Assembly (NCBI GenBank): GCA_035492455.1
Contig: DATJJE010000012.1
Location: forward strand, 1-64,000
Length of the DNA stretch: 64,000 bases
Direction: 5' to 3'
Source of the DNA: Gp6-AA40 sp035492455
Lineage (GTDB): Bacteria > Acidobacteriota > Vicinamibacteria > Vicinamibacterales > UBA2999
The number at the start of each line of letters is the position of its first letter. The first letter of the stretch is position 1. Shown here piece after piece: positions 6,409 to 15,356 of this stretch. Position numbers and translations under genes: made by a program. Below the pieces are notes generated by a model that did not search any database, was not told the DNA's origin, and was given only the letters and a program-made list of their open reading frames with translations.

Positions 6409-8741
6409 TAAATCTGCGCCGTCTGGTTCCCTGCGCGCTGGGCAAGAGCAGCCTTCACACGCTCAGGCGTAAACGGAACCTCGCGCAGGCGAACGCCGGT
6501 CGCATCGAAGATCGCGTTGCCGACTGCCGCGGCGACGATGGTGATCGCCGTCTCGCCTGCGCCCATCGCCTCGGAGTCGGGACGATCGATCAGCACACTC
6601 TCGATCGTCGGCACATTCGATCCGACGTAGAGCGTCTTGTATGTCGCCCAGTCAATCGAGGTGATCTTCTGATCGTCCCACGTGACCTCTTCGCCGAGGG
6701 CGCGTGACAGCCCCTGCAGCGCGCCGCCTTCAAGCTGATTGCGCAAACCGTCCGGGCTCGAAATCGGTCCGACGTCCTGCGCCACGACAATCCGCTTCGC
6801 GCGGACCGCGCCGGTGTCCTGGTTCACGTCGACTTCGGCCGCAAGCGCAACGTAGCCGTTATCGCCTTCGTACAGCACGCACGCGACCCCGCGGCCGGTC
6901 GCGACGCCGGTCCTCGGATTTCCCGGCTTCGGCGACGGACGTGTATCCCATTTGAACTGCCGTGCGGCGTCGTTGATTACATCCTTCAGGCGTGGATCGC
7001 TCAGGTGCTTCAACCGGTACTGAACCGGATCCGCCTTGACGTGCGCGGCGACCTCGTCGATGAAACATTCCTGCGCGAACGCGTTCTGCAGGCGCGCGGG
7101 CGAACGCAGCGGTCCGGTGAGGAACGGCGACGGCACGGTGTGCGTCAGCACGCGCTCGCTCGCGACGGTGCCGGTGCCGTTGTTCTTGCCGCCAACACGG
7201 CCTGCGACGTACGCCGGCACCGCGTTGTTGCCGTTGTCGAAATTCTGCGGATCGGGCGCGCCGGTGCGGGGCTGCACGGCCTGCGGCGCGAATCCAAGCA
7301 GCAGACCCGCGGACACGTTGCCCGGCGCGTTGTTGCCGGGACGATTGCCGAGCGTCGCCGACCACGTCTCATAGTCCCAGGCGACGATGTTGCCGGTGGC
7401 ATCGAGGCCAACGTTCTGATCGACAACGAACGGCAGGCCGTAGTTCTCGCCCCACGCCATTTCGTCCTTGCGGGTAAGCTGCACGCGAACAGGCTTGCCG
7501 ACGGCCTGCGACAGCACCGCCGCGTCGTAGGCGACCGCGTCGGATCCGTTCAGACCGTAGCAGCCAGAGCCGCGAACGTAAATCACACGCACCTGCTGCG
7601 GCTGCAGGCCGAGCACCATGGCAGTCGTACTGCGCAGCGGATACACCGCCTGCGTCGAGGACCACACCGTCGCGTTCGAATCGCGCACGTCGGCGACGGC
7701 GCACGAGCTGCCAAGCGAGCCGTGCATCTGATACGGATGCAGATAGGTCGCCTTCACCCGCTGCGTGGCACCCTGCAGCTTGGCGTCAACGTCCTTCGAG
7801 TTCACCGAGAACGCATCGCGGCGTCCCGGGTGATTGCGAAGGTAGTTGTAGAAGTCGCTCTGCTTCGGCAGGGCGGGGCCGGGATTCCACGTGACTTTCA
7901 ACTTCTCGGCGGCCTGAATCGCCTGCCAGGGTTTATCTGCAACAACGCCGACGAGGTTCTTCTTGACGACAACCTTGATGTTGCCCGGCATGCCCGCCAC
8001 GGAGCTTTCGTCAACGCTGGCGACGGTTGCGCCGATTGACGGGGGACGCACCATGCGGCCGTGCACCATACCGGGGACGCGCACGTTGTGCACGTGCTCG
8101 AACCGTCCGGTTGCCAGCGCCGGCATATCGACGCGCGGAACCGAACGACCCAGCACGGTCCAGTTCTGAACGGCCTTCCGCTTCGCGTCCTTCTTGATCG
8201 TCAACTCGAACCGCTTGCCGCCAATCAACTCGCCGTAGCTGACCTTCTTGCTCGCATCCGACTTGTGCGCGACGACGCCGTCGGCGACGTTCAGATCGCT
8301 CGCGGAGGCGCCAAGCTTCGTCGCGGCCATCGCGACCAGCGCTTCGCGCGCGGTGGCGCACGCCTGCGCCAGGTTTTCGTGATTGAAGTTGACCGGATGG
8401 CACTGGCTGCCCGACGACGTGCCCTGATCGGGCGTCATCGCGGTGTCGCACTCGACCAGGCGGATGCGATTCATCGGCACGCCCAGCTCCTCCGCCGCGA
8501 GCTGATACTGCACGGTGAAGGTGCCCTGCCCCATGTCGGCGCGTCCGGTATAAACCGTGACGTTGCCATCCGCGCCGATCGCGATCCACGAATCGAGCGT
8601 CTGCGGCGTGTTGCCACCCTGCGCCGACGCGGTCTCTGGCGCGATGCCCAGTTTGTCGGCGAGCTCCACCATCGAAAACGACACGAGGAGAGCGCCGGTG
8701 CCCTTGAGAAACTGCCTGCGCGAGAATTCGTCAAAAGTCAT
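6408..8741 (-). CDS. Mo-pterin hydroxylase large subunit (isoquinoline 1-oxidoreductase beta-like)
   Basis: A 777-residue protein of the xanthine dehydrogenase/aldehyde oxidase superfamily, most like the IorB/AldH type in which a periplasmic Mo-pterin subunit carries its own Tat signal. RRQFLKGTGALLVSF is at residues 8-22. Downstream are the two molybdopterin-binding domains. The GAGE motif near the C-terminus (about residue 720) supplies the catalytic glutamate expected in this superfamily. The small 2Fe-2S subunit is encoded immediately upstream with an ATGA overlap, and a diheme cytochrome c gene lies downstream across a repeat, giving a three-component oxidoreductase. It should hydroxylate an aldehyde or N-heterocycle using water, passing electrons to Fe-S then heme. 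The true substrate is unknown. Confidence 0.9.
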   Translation of the reverse strand: MTFDEFSRRQFLKGTGALLVSFSMVELADKLGIAPETASAQGGNTPQTLDSWIAIGADGNVTVYTGRADMGQGTFTVQYQLAAEELGVPMNRIRLVECDTAMTPDQGTSSGSQCHPVNFNHENLAQACATAREALVAMAATKLGASASDLNVADGVVAHKSDASKKVSYGELIGGKRFELTIKKDAKRKAVQNWTVLGRSVPRVDMPALATGRFEHVHNVRVPGMVHGRMVRPPSIGATVASVDESSVAGMPGNIKVVVKKNLVGVVADKPWQAIQAAEKLKVTWNPGPALPKQSDFYNYLRNHPGRRDAFSVNSKDVDAKLQGATQRVKATYLHPYQMHGSLGSSCAVADVRDSNATVWSSTQAVYPLRSTTAMVLGLQPQQVRVIYVRGSGCYGLNGSDAVAYDAAVLSQAVGKPVRVQLTRKDEMAWGENYGLPFVVDQNVGLDATGNIVAWDYETWSATLGNRPGNNAPGNVSAGLLLGFAPQAVQPRTGAPDPQNFDNGNNAVPAYVAGRVGGKNNGTGTVASERVLTHTVPSPFLTGPLRSPARLQNAFAQECFIDEVAAHVKADPVQYRLKHLSDPRLKDVINDAARQFKWDTRPSPKPGNPRTGVATGRGVACVLYEGDNGYVALAAEVDVNQDTGAVRAKRIVVAQDVGPISSPDGLRNQLEGGALQGLSRALGEEVTWDDQKITSIDWATYKTLYVGSNVPTIESVLIDRPDSEAMGAGETAITIVAAAVGNAIFDATGVRLREVPFTPERVKAALAQRAGNQTAQI

Positions 8742-9205
8742 CACGCACGCTCCGTTGCATACTTCTTGATGGCGGCCATCATGCGGGTGGTGGTGAAGCA
8801 CCGGCAGAGCACGGTGGACATCGCCTGATGAATCTGTTCATCCGTCGCTTTCGGATTCTGATCGAGAAACGCCTTGGCGGTGAGGATCACGCCGTTGAGG
8901 CAGAAGCCGCACTGGGCGGCCTGCGCGTCGATGAAGGCTTTCTGGATCGGATGTGGGTTCTCGGGCGTGCCGAGGCCTTCGAGCGTGACGACGGTCGCGC
9001 CGTTCACAGTGCTGACCGGCGTGCGGCAGCTGCGCACCGCGCGGCCATTGACGATCGCCGTACACGAGCCGCACTGGCCAAGGCCGCAGCCGAATTTCGG
9101 CCCTTTCAGGCCGAGGTCGTCGCTCAGGACGTAGAGAAGCGGTGTCGTCGGATCGACGTCCACCGTGTGGGACTGCCCGTTAACTTTCAGCGTGAAAACG
9201 CTCAT
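8741..9205 (-). CDS. 2Fe-2S subunit of molybdenum hydroxylase (isoquinoline 1-oxidoreductase alpha-like)
   Basis: A 154-residue protein with the two cluster motifs of the xanthine dehydrogenase small subunit. The plant-ferredoxin-type site is C40, C45, C48 and C60; the second, all-alpha site is C99, C102, C134 and C136. There is no signal peptide, as expected if it is exported with the Tat-bearing large subunit. The start is preceded by TGGAG (9212 region). Its stop overlaps the large-subunit start (ATGA). It relays electrons from the Mo centre to the downstream cytochrome. The 96-base leader before it (9206-9301) has only a short GACCTTTAGGTC palindrome. Confidence 0.93.
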   Translation of the reverse strand: MSVFTLKVNGQSHTVDVDPTTPLLYVLSDDLGLKGPKFGCGLGQCGSCTAIVNGRAVRSCRTPVSTVNGATVVTLEGLGTPENPHPIQKAFIDAQAAQCGFCLNGVILTAKAFLDQNPKATDEQIHQAMSTVLCRCFTTTRMMAAIKKYATERA

Positions 9206-9301
9206 GTGGAAGCTCCAGATAACCGCCGTAGAGGTGGACCTTTAGGTCGGCCTTCGGCGTCCGGAAGTCTCCCACAAACCCGGATTTGACGCTAGATCCG
9301 G

Positions 9302-10126
9302 TCACGTCCGGTCACGGCGCGACATGAAGTTCGGCCGTTGGTACAACAGCCTGAAACCGGCCCGCATCATGTTGTGATACGACGGATTCGGCCGCTGTGG
9401 TCGGTCCTCGCCTGTCTCGGTGACGAACCATTCACACCCCAGCGCGCGGGCATCGTCGATGCGCCGGGCCATCAACGCTGTTTGCGCACCTCGCCGCCGG
9501 TGCGACGGCAGCGTCGTCGCAACGCCAAGCCACCCGACACGGTCCTCGACACGCAGCGCGGCAGCCGCAACCGCAGCTGGTCCATCAAAGGCAAGATAGT
9601 GATGCCAGGTAGGGCGACCCACCGTGGCGGCAAACCATGGCCGCAGATGCGGAGGCATGCGGAAGCCCTCGCACGCGACGCGCGCAAACTCCTCGGACGA
9701 CGACGGGTCTATGCGTTGAATGCGGAGATCGGTCTGCACCGCGGCAGCGGGCGCGGCGTCGCGGATGACCTTTGCCCAGTTGTCTCCGGCGGCCGACAGT
9801 CCGCGATCGGCGAGCCACGTTTCGATCTCACGTGATCGTACCGTCGGACTGACTTGGATGGCGTAATGCCGAATGCCGGCGCTTGAGAACGTCGCGAGCG
9901 CGGTATCGATGTCTTGCTCGGTCGCCGGCTGCTTCAGGCCAACGCCGGCCAGACGATTGAAGAGGGGAATATCGAGACCAGGCGCAACGAGGAGCACGCC
10001 CGCCGATGTTATCTCCGCATGAAAGTTCCACTCTGGCGGCGCGCAGCGCAGCAAGTCTGCGCACGCGCCGCCTTCGGTGTACTCGGCGAGCTCGCTGAGC
10101 GCCGCCGGATCGACGGCCCCGGTCAA
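9302..10126 (-). CDS. GNAT-family N-acetyltransferase
   Basis: A 274-residue cytosolic protein. The C-terminal half has the GNAT acetyl-CoA-binding signature (SHRRRGAQTALMARRIDDA, about residues 205-223, matching the RxxGxG/A loop), followed by FVTETGED and an NMMRAGFRLLYQR terminus typical of the fold. The N-terminal ~130 residues look like a degenerate second GNAT half, as in two-domain acetyltransferases. The start is TTG at 10126, coupled to the hydrolase stop by a TTGA overlap; no ATG is better placed. Substrate is unknown. The genomic link to a secreted hydrolase does not reveal the acceptor. Confidence 0.8.
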   Translation of the reverse strand: MTGAVDPAALSELAEYTEGGACADLLRCAPPEWNFHAEITSAGVLLVAPGLDIPLFNRLAGVGLKQPATEQDIDTALATFSSAGIRHYAIQVSPTVRSREIETWLADRGLSAAGDNWAKVIRDAAPAAAVQTDLRIQRIDPSSSEEFARVACEGFRMPPHLRPWFAATVGRPTWHHYLAFDGPAAVAAAALRVEDRVGWLGVATTLPSHRRRGAQTALMARRIDDARALGCEWFVTETGEDRPQRPNPSYHNMMRAGFRLLYQRPNFMSRRDRT

Positions 10127-12210
10127 CGAATGTTGTTGCTGGCCGTCGCCTGCGGCGCTAGGACGTTGCTGTCGGCGGCCTGCTTGATCAGCTTGTCGGC
10201 GTCTTCCTTGAGCAGGAAACCTTCCGCCACCGCCTTTGCCGCGGCGGCCTTCACCGCTTCGACGTAGCCAGCGTGATCGTGGTACCGCTCCTCGAGCGAT
10301 GGGCGCGGGTCGTTATTCGCCATCCGCTCCGCTCTCGTTCTCGCGAAGGGGACCATGCCCGCCGCGTAATTGCAGATCTTTCCCTTGTGGAAGCCCGCGG
10401 CGACGATGTTCCAGCCGAGATACGTGCCAAGCGGCGCATCGCGCAGAACGACCGGAACGCCGCCAAGCTCGTTGCCGTCGGCATCCACCTTCGGCACCTT
10501 TGCCTTCAGCACGTGCTTGATCGCCGGAGGGATCTTCGTGCGGATGCCGGAGCCGTCCACGTAGTTGAACTCCGGACCCCAGTCGTAATCGAGTCCCGCG
10601 CTGATCAGACCGTTCGGCGCGTCGGCGGGCAATCCCGGAATCGTCGGGAAGCCCATGGCGGCCTTCGTCGGATCGACGAGGAAGCCTCCCGCCAGCGTCG
10701 GGTACTTGCTTGCGGGCGGCGCCACGTCCTTCATCACCCAGTTGCGGAAGTGATAGCGCAGCGCGTTGACCGTCTCGGTGTGCGGAACCGGATCCGCCGC
10801 GAGAATGCCTGTGCCGAAGCTCGGACCGGGGCACATCGGCGCCGCTTCCGGAAGGACGCTGAAGCCGCCGCGGCCGCCGCCGTGCGCCGTGCTCGGGATG
10901 TAGTAGCGACGCACGTTTGCCGGCACCGGAATGTCCTTGTCGGCAGAAGTGCCGACGAGCGCGGGGCTCAAGTTCAGCGCCCACGCCTCGGCCGAGCCGT
11001 AGTGCTCCATGATCTTCGGGCACGTGTTAGTCGTGGTGCAGCGATCGAGCATGCTCTTCGCGGGCAGCCCGCGCACTGGATCGGGCCACGGCGTCCACCA
11101 TTGCGCCCCCTCGCCGCCCGATTCGTACAGCTTCTGCGCGCCATCCGGCAGCGCGTAGCGGACGTTCAGCGAGATGCGCTTGCCGGCGATGATCGGCCAC
11201 GCACCGTCATACACCTTGCGCTTCGCTTCATCCTGCGTGAAGCCGAGCGCGATGAGCTGACGCAGCATGTTGCCCGACTGCGATTGGCCGCGGCTGATCA
11301 CCCACTGCACCTGCCCCGCGACCGGATTCGCCGTCCCCTCGGCATCCTTCGTTTCGTACTTGAAGAATGACGCGACGTCGCTGAACGCGGCGAAGCCGAT
11401 GCCGAGCACGTAGTCATCGTTGGATGTGAACACCACCTGATACAGCAGCTTCGGATCGAAGCCGCCCTTCACGCAGATCTGCGTGGGGTCCGGCGTGCCG
11501 GGGAACGGGTGCTGGGCGTCGCACTTCGCCCACGCCCAATCGCCCGCTGCCACCTTCTGCTCTCCGATGATCTTGCCGTCGGTTGTCTCCGCCTGGTGCG
11601 TCGTCAACGTTGCTTTGCTCGTATCGAGGGTGGCCGGCTTGTAGGGCACCGGGTTGGCGTTGACGAGCATTGGCTGCGAGTTGACGCCGTTCGCGTTGAC
11701 GATGCGGCCGATGACAAGACCGCTGACCGGCGAGCCGTCCGGGTTCTTTGCGATCGGCACGATCACCCAGTCGTTGTCAGGACCCGGGGCCGTGCGGCCG
11801 GAGTTGTCACCCTGCCATCCGGTGCTCAATCCGATATCGCCATAGCCGCGCTCGATCGGATTGATGGTGATGCGTCCGCCGCGGTTCGGCACGTCCTGCC
11901 ACAGCAGGTGACTTGCCTTCGACATGTCGACCGGCTTCACCAGATAGAAGCTGACGATGTATTCGACCTTGCCGTCGGCGTTTCGCGGCGCAAGTTTGAT
12001 GTCGGTGATGATGGCGTTGCGCGGGTCGTTCGGATCGAGCTCGCCGATCGCGCGGCCGGCCAGCGTTTCGTACTGGCCCGCGGACCCGAAAGTCGCGCCA
12101 TCGAACGCGGGCGATACCTTCTTCTCGATGATGATCTTCTTCACGCGTGCGTCGGCCACCGACGGTGACGCGAGCAGTGCCACGACCAGGCCGAAGCTGA
12201 TGTAACGCAT
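10123..12210 (-). CDS. Large secreted alpha/beta hydrolase-domain protein
   Basis: A 695-residue exported protein. The signal peptide is residues 1-21 (MRYISFGLVVALLASPSVADA). The body matches the acidobacterial/proteobacterial alpha/beta hydrolase domain family (Abhydrolase_10 type). It has GQSQSG (about 308-313) as a nucleophile-elbow-like motif, and conserved long segments such as ISRGQSQSGNMLRQLI and PSTAHGGGRGG. A histidine in the latter may serve as catalytic base. Function of the family is not established; esterase or lyase activity on a plant or soil metabolite is plausible. SD GGAGACGTC precedes ATG. The next gene is coupled by a 4-base overlap. Confidence 0.85.
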   Translation of the reverse strand: MRYISFGLVVALLASPSVADARVKKIIIEKKVSPAFDGATFGSAGQYETLAGRAIGELDPNDPRNAIITDIKLAPRNADGKVEYIVSFYLVKPVDMSKASHLLWQDVPNRGGRITINPIERGYGDIGLSTGWQGDNSGRTAPGPDNDWVIVPIAKNPDGSPVSGLVIGRIVNANGVNSQPMLVNANPVPYKPATLDTSKATLTTHQAETTDGKIIGEQKVAAGDWAWAKCDAQHPFPGTPDPTQICVKGGFDPKLLYQVVFTSNDDYVLGIGFAAFSDVASFFKYETKDAEGTANPVAGQVQWVISRGQSQSGNMLRQLIALGFTQDEAKRKVYDGAWPIIAGKRISLNVRYALPDGAQKLYESGGEGAQWWTPWPDPVRGLPAKSMLDRCTTTNTCPKIMEHYGSAEAWALNLSPALVGTSADKDIPVPANVRRYYIPSTAHGGGRGGFSVLPEAAPMCPGPSFGTGILAADPVPHTETVNALRYHFRNWVMKDVAPPASKYPTLAGGFLVDPTKAAMGFPTIPGLPADAPNGLISAGLDYDWGPEFNYVDGSGIRTKIPPAIKHVLKAKVPKVDADGNELGGVPVVLRDAPLGTYLGWNIVAAGFHKGKICNYAAGMVPFARTRAERMANNDPRPSLEERYHDHAGYVEAVKAAAAKAVAEGFLLKEDADKLIKQAADSNVLAPQATASNNIR

Positions 12211-12311
12211 GACGTCTCCTGTCCCGAAAAGTGAGGCGATTCTAGCTCATTACGGCCACAGCCACGCGAGAATGGCGCCGGTGACCGCGCCGTAAATGGC
12301 ATCGTCACATC

Positions 12312-12983
12312 CTACTTGCCGAATTTGTCCTCCAGCACCGGCCACGCGGTGGTCCAGCGCAGCTCGCCGTAATATTGCGCCGCGCGGTCCGCGCTCCCGT
12401 ACTCGTAGCTCTGTTCGTCCGTTCGATTGTCGATGTGCCGCAGATTATCCGCCCCGAGTGCCTGGTGCGCGAACTCGTGGACCGCTGCCCTGCCGATGCC
12501 GCGCCCGATGGCGTCGACGATCTGCGCTCGCGACGCATCGGTTGGCGCGTAGTCGATGGCGTTGTGCGCGAGGATGGCGAAGGCAACCGAGCCGAATCCG
12601 CCGAGCGGCCCGAATACGTGCGACTGGCCAGCCATTGAAAACGGATACGTCATGTGGTTGCGCGTCACCGTGATCGGTTCGCCGACCACGGCGACGTGCC
12701 AGAACGCGTCGTGATTGCCGGAAAGCGTGATGCGCAGGCCGCGATAGGCGCGCTCGATCTCGCCGCGCGATATCCGCTGCATGCGCGTTACTTCATCGGC
12801 GCGCAGCGCTCCGCCGATCTTGCGCGCGTCGTCCGCCGAGAGTGCGAACGCGGCGTCCTCCCACCAGAAGCCTGCCGCGATCGTTGCGTTCGAGACGCGC
12901 CAGGCGATCACCGCGGACGTGGTGAGCACGGTCGCAATCGCAACCGCGCCGATCACCACGTTTGCCGGCACGCGAAGTCGCAT
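12312..12983 (-). CDS. Membrane-anchored HExxH protein, putative metallopeptidase
   Basis: A 223-residue protein with an N-terminal transmembrane helix (about residues 8-28) and a single HEFAH motif at 169-173. This is the HExxH zinc-binding signature of metallopeptidases, within RAAVHEFAHQAL. The following NLRHIDNRTDEQSYEYGSADRAAQYY carries candidate downstream ligands (D/E/H residues). The domain between 40 and 140 contains ITLSGNHDAFWHVAVVGEP and ITVTRNHMTYPF. No family name comes to mind. The protein is probably periplasmic, anchored by the N-terminal helix. It is transcribed 5 bases after the methyltransferase gene. Length and motif support a real gene, but catalytic activity is inference. 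Confidence 0.65.
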   Translation of the reverse strand: MRLRVPANVVIGAVAIATVLTTSAVIAWRVSNATIAAGFWWEDAAFALSADDARKIGGALRADEVTRMQRISRGEIERAYRGLRITLSGNHDAFWHVAVVGEPITVTRNHMTYPFSMAGQSHVFGPLGGFGSVAFAILAHNAIDYAPTDASRAQIVDAIGRGIGRAAVHEFAHQALGADNLRHIDNRTDEQSYEYGSADRAAQYYGELRWTTAWPVLEDKFGK

Positions 12984-12988
12984 GCTGC

Positions 12989-13795
12989 TTATGCGCGTTT
13001 CAATGCCAGATACGCGAACCTCGACAAACGCCGCTCGCGCGATAGCGTACAGACCGCGTCGAGAAATCGTTGCAGACCCTCGAAAGCGCCCTCGCCTTCG
13101 ATTGCGACGAGCGCCTCACGCCGCCGCGCGCGGGCATCCCGCCATCGCGCTGATACCAACGCCTCCGCGTCGGTAACGTCGCGCGCCTCCTGCACGACAA
13201 ATCCAGCCGCACCGAGCAACCGCTCGTTGCATCCCGCGGGAACAAACAGATAGAAGCCGATGGAGCTGCGGATACGAATCTCGTCGCTGGTAACCGGTCC
13301 GGTGACGACGATCGGATCGGTGAAGAGGACGCGTCCACCCGGCTTGAGCACACGGTGCCAGTCGGCGAACAGGCCTGCCCGATCCGGCAGATGGTTGATC
13401 GCGTCGTTGCAGAAGATCGCGTCGAACGCGGCATCGGAAAACGGCAGCCGCGTTCCCGCGTCAACCCGCTGGAACGTCACGCGCGATGACAGACCTTCGC
13501 GCGATGCGGCGGACGTTGCAGCCTCGATACCGTGAGCGTTGATGTCCACACCGACGGCCGATGCACCGGTCTCGGCAGCAAGACGACGTGTCATGCCGCC
13601 GGTTCCACAGCCCACTTCGAGCACGCGGCTGCCGGCATCGACATGCAGCAGACGGAACCATTCGCGCGCCTCCGCCAGCGTGATCCAGCTTGATTGTCCA
13701 AGGTCCTCGTCGTACGTCTCGCGACGCACGTCAGTCTGTACCGTCGCAGCCAGATGCCCGTAATGCGTGTCGTACAGATCGACGTCCTTGCTCAT
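12989..13795 (-). CDS. Class I SAM-dependent methyltransferase
   Basis: A 268-residue cytosolic enzyme. The SAM-binding motif I LEVGCGTGGM lies at about 72-81, motif II GVDINAHG follows, and post-motif CNDAINHLPDR is typical of UbiE/Methyltransf_11 small-molecule methyltransferases. I chose ATG 13795 because the sequence upstream of MSKDVDLYDTHYGH is out of character and overlaps the beta-barrel gene; the latter ends 5 bases away at 13801. It sits in the long minus-strand unit that begins with the TonB-dependent receptor, so it may modify an imported compound. This is inference from position. Confidence 0.85.
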   Translation of the reverse strand: MSKDVDLYDTHYGHLAATVQTDVRRETYDEDLGQSSWITLAEAREWFRLLHVDAGSRVLEVGCGTGGMTRRLAAETGASAVGVDINAHGIEAATSAASREGLSSRVTFQRVDAGTRLPFSDAAFDAIFCNDAINHLPDRAGLFADWHRVLKPGGRVLFTDPIVVTGPVTSDEIRIRSSIGFYLFVPAGCNERLLGAAGFVVQEARDVTDAEALVSARWRDARARRREALVAIEGEGAFEGLQRFLDAVCTLSRERRLSRFAYLALKRA

Positions 13796-13800
13796 GCCGG

Positions 13801-14379
13801 TCAGAACCTCACGCCTGCTCCTGCCGAGAACCGGAAATCGTGGCTGTAGAAATCCTCCTGCGAGATGACGCCGCCGGTACGGAACGATGGCCCTGGGTAC
13901 TTCAGCATGCGATCGCCTGCATCGACGCGGATCACGGCGCGCGCTCCAGCAGACAGTTCGACACCACCGCCGGCATCGAGGGCGAACAGCGTACGTCCCC
14001 CCAGTTGACATGAGAGCGGCGGCGGAAAGATGAGAATGCAAACCGTCGGTTGGCCGCGGAAGTTGAGGAATCCGGGACGAAGCTTCGCGAACGGACGCAA
14101 CGGCCCGATTCGAGGGCCAACCGTCACGCCGAAGAGTCCTTCGCTGCGGCTGCTGCTGAACGGTGCACGTCCGCCAAAATCGTTCGGGAAGAAATTCACC
14201 TCGGCGTCGGCGCCAACCAAACGGGACGGCAGCCACGTAAACCGCACACCAATGCCCTTGTCGGTCGCGTCGAACTCGCTCGATCGCACCGCGACGAACT
14301 GCGCCGCGACTTCCGCCTGCCCCTGCGCCGCGGCCGGCACGGCAAAGCACGTCAGCAGAACGACGATGACGACGATCAC
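13801..14379 (-). CDS. Outer-membrane beta-barrel-like protein
   Basis: A 192-residue exported protein with a signal peptide (VIVVIVVLLTCFAVPAAAQG). The remainder is an alternating hydrophobic pattern with repeated short strands (GIGVRFTWLPS, FGVTVGPRIGPLRPFAKLRPG, LFALDAGGGVELSAGARAVIRVDAGDR) and a C-terminus ending FSAGAGVRF. The terminal phenylalanine is the BAM-recognition feature of outer-membrane barrels. I chose GTG 14379 because it overlaps the upstream stop (GTGA) and starts the signal peptide; a longer frame to 14436 adds only implausible sequence. Function unknown; it is the only clear small barrel in this operon. Confidence 0.7.
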   Translation of the reverse strand: MIVVIVVLLTCFAVPAAAQGQAEVAAQFVAVRSSEFDATDKGIGVRFTWLPSRLVGADAEVNFFPNDFGGRAPFSSSRSEGLFGVTVGPRIGPLRPFAKLRPGFLNFRGQPTVCILIFPPPLSCQLGGRTLFALDAGGGVELSAGARAVIRVDAGDRMLKYPGPSFRTGGVISQEDFYSHDFRFSAGAGVRF

Positions 14380-14783
14380 ACGGCGCCGATCTGCTTCAGC
14401 AGGCTGAGCATGTCCGCGTCTCGCCAGTGATCGCATACCTTCCCATCGCGCAGATGAAAGATATGCGTCTCGGAAATGGTGTACTCCTTACCCGTCGCCG
14501 GCACGCCCATGAAATCACCGGTGTGGCGCGCGTGCGCGGTCACGCGCATGGCGACCTTGTCTTCTTCGGCAACCACGTCGTCGATTTTGAAGCTGACGTC
14601 GGAGAGGCCGGCGTGAACGTGGCGGATCGCCTGTTTCAGCGGCTCGATGCCTGACGGCATCTTTCCCCAGCTGTGGGGAGTGAAATCGTTGGTGACCAGC
14701 TTGTCGACGGCATCGGCGTTGCCTTTGACGAAGACCTCATCTATGAACCGCCGCACCGCGACTTTGTTTTCCTGAACGCCCAT
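14376..14783 (-). CDS. SnoaL-like / ester cyclase-type protein
   Basis: A 135-residue protein of the SnoaL-like (NTF2 fold) superfamily. It has the opening ENKVAVRRFIDEVFVKGNAD, the core FTPHSWGK, ARHTGDFMGVPATGKEY, and the ending KVCDHWRDADMLSLLKQ. This layout belongs to predicted ester cyclases, which handle polyketide-like or other small ring substrates. No signal peptide, so cytosolic. Start ATG 14783 has a possible TAAGAT -10 just 6 bases upstream and no Shine-Dalgarno. The downstream barrel gene overlaps by GTGA. Its partner genes (CMD, cupin) also fit small-molecule metabolism. Confidence 0.8.
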   Translation of the reverse strand: MGVQENKVAVRRFIDEVFVKGNADAVDKLVTNDFTPHSWGKMPSGIEPLKQAIRHVHAGLSDVSFKIDDVVAEEDKVAMRVTAHARHTGDFMGVPATGKEYTISETHIFHLRDGKVCDHWRDADMLSLLKQIGAV

Positions 14784-14792
14784 CCGGGCATC

Positions 14793-15356
14793 TTACGCGG
14801 ATTCTGTAAACACGTCCCGCGCGGCGGTCACGCCGTTGAGTGCCGCGGGAAATCCGGCGTAGATCGCCATCTGTTCGAGCACGTGCACGATCTGCTGACG
14901 CGTCGCGCCGGCGGCGAGCGCCGCGCGCAGATGGTTTTTCAGCGCCGCCCGCTGCGTGCCGATGGCCGTCAGCAGAGCGACGGTGGAGAGCTCGCGCGTG
15001 ACCGGATCGAGCGGACCCTGTCCGTCCACGCCGCCGCCTGACGGCCGCACGTACGCGCGCGCGATGCGCTTGACCTGGTCGACTTCCCCCTGCCGCGCGC
15101 CCACGTGCAGCGCCGCCTCGACGTGCCACTTCAGCTGCGGCTCGGCGCCCAGGGCACTGAGCGCCGCCACGGTGCACAGCTCGCGCGTTCTCAAATCGAG
15201 TCCTGGACGCGACAACACCTCGCCGAACGCGAAGTCGATCGCAAACTTCACGAGGTCGGGAGCGATATCCGCGGCGGCCACAATTGGCGCCGCGGCATCC
15301 GGACCTCCAAGGCGCTCGAGCGCCCGCAGGCCCACCTCGTGCCGGTCGGCGCTCAC
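14793..15356 (-). CDS. Carboxymuconolactone decarboxylase family protein
   Basis: A 187-residue protein with two tandem CMD-type half-domains. One (about 20-105) holds FAFGEVLSRPGLDLRTRELCTVAAL and the other (about 110-185) holds LDPVTRELSTVALL. This R-E-L-(C/S)-TVA pattern is typical of 4-carboxymuconolactone decarboxylase and related AhpD-like proteins. Only the first half has a cysteine in this position and there is no CxxC redox pair visible, so a decarboxylase-like rather than peroxidase role is more likely. Start is GTG 15356, sharing a GTGA overlap with the cupin stop. The family acts in aromatic ring-cleavage metabolism, but the substrate here is unknown. Confidence 0.85.
   Translation of the reverse strand: MSADRHEVGLRALERLGGPDAAAPIVAAADIAPDLVKFAIDFAFGEVLSRPGLDLRTRELCTVAALSALGAEPQLKWHVEAALHVGARQGEVDQVKRIARAYVRPSGGGVDGQGPLDPVTRELSTVALLTAIGTQRAALKNHLRAALAAGATRQQIVHVLEQMAIYAGFPAALNGVTAARDVFTESA

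Noticed and set aside
9206..9301. GACCTTTAGGTC hairpin as a possible riboswitch or REP element before the 2Fe-2S gene.
   Set aside because: Only 5 bp pair and I see no second copy or conserved aptamer in the window.
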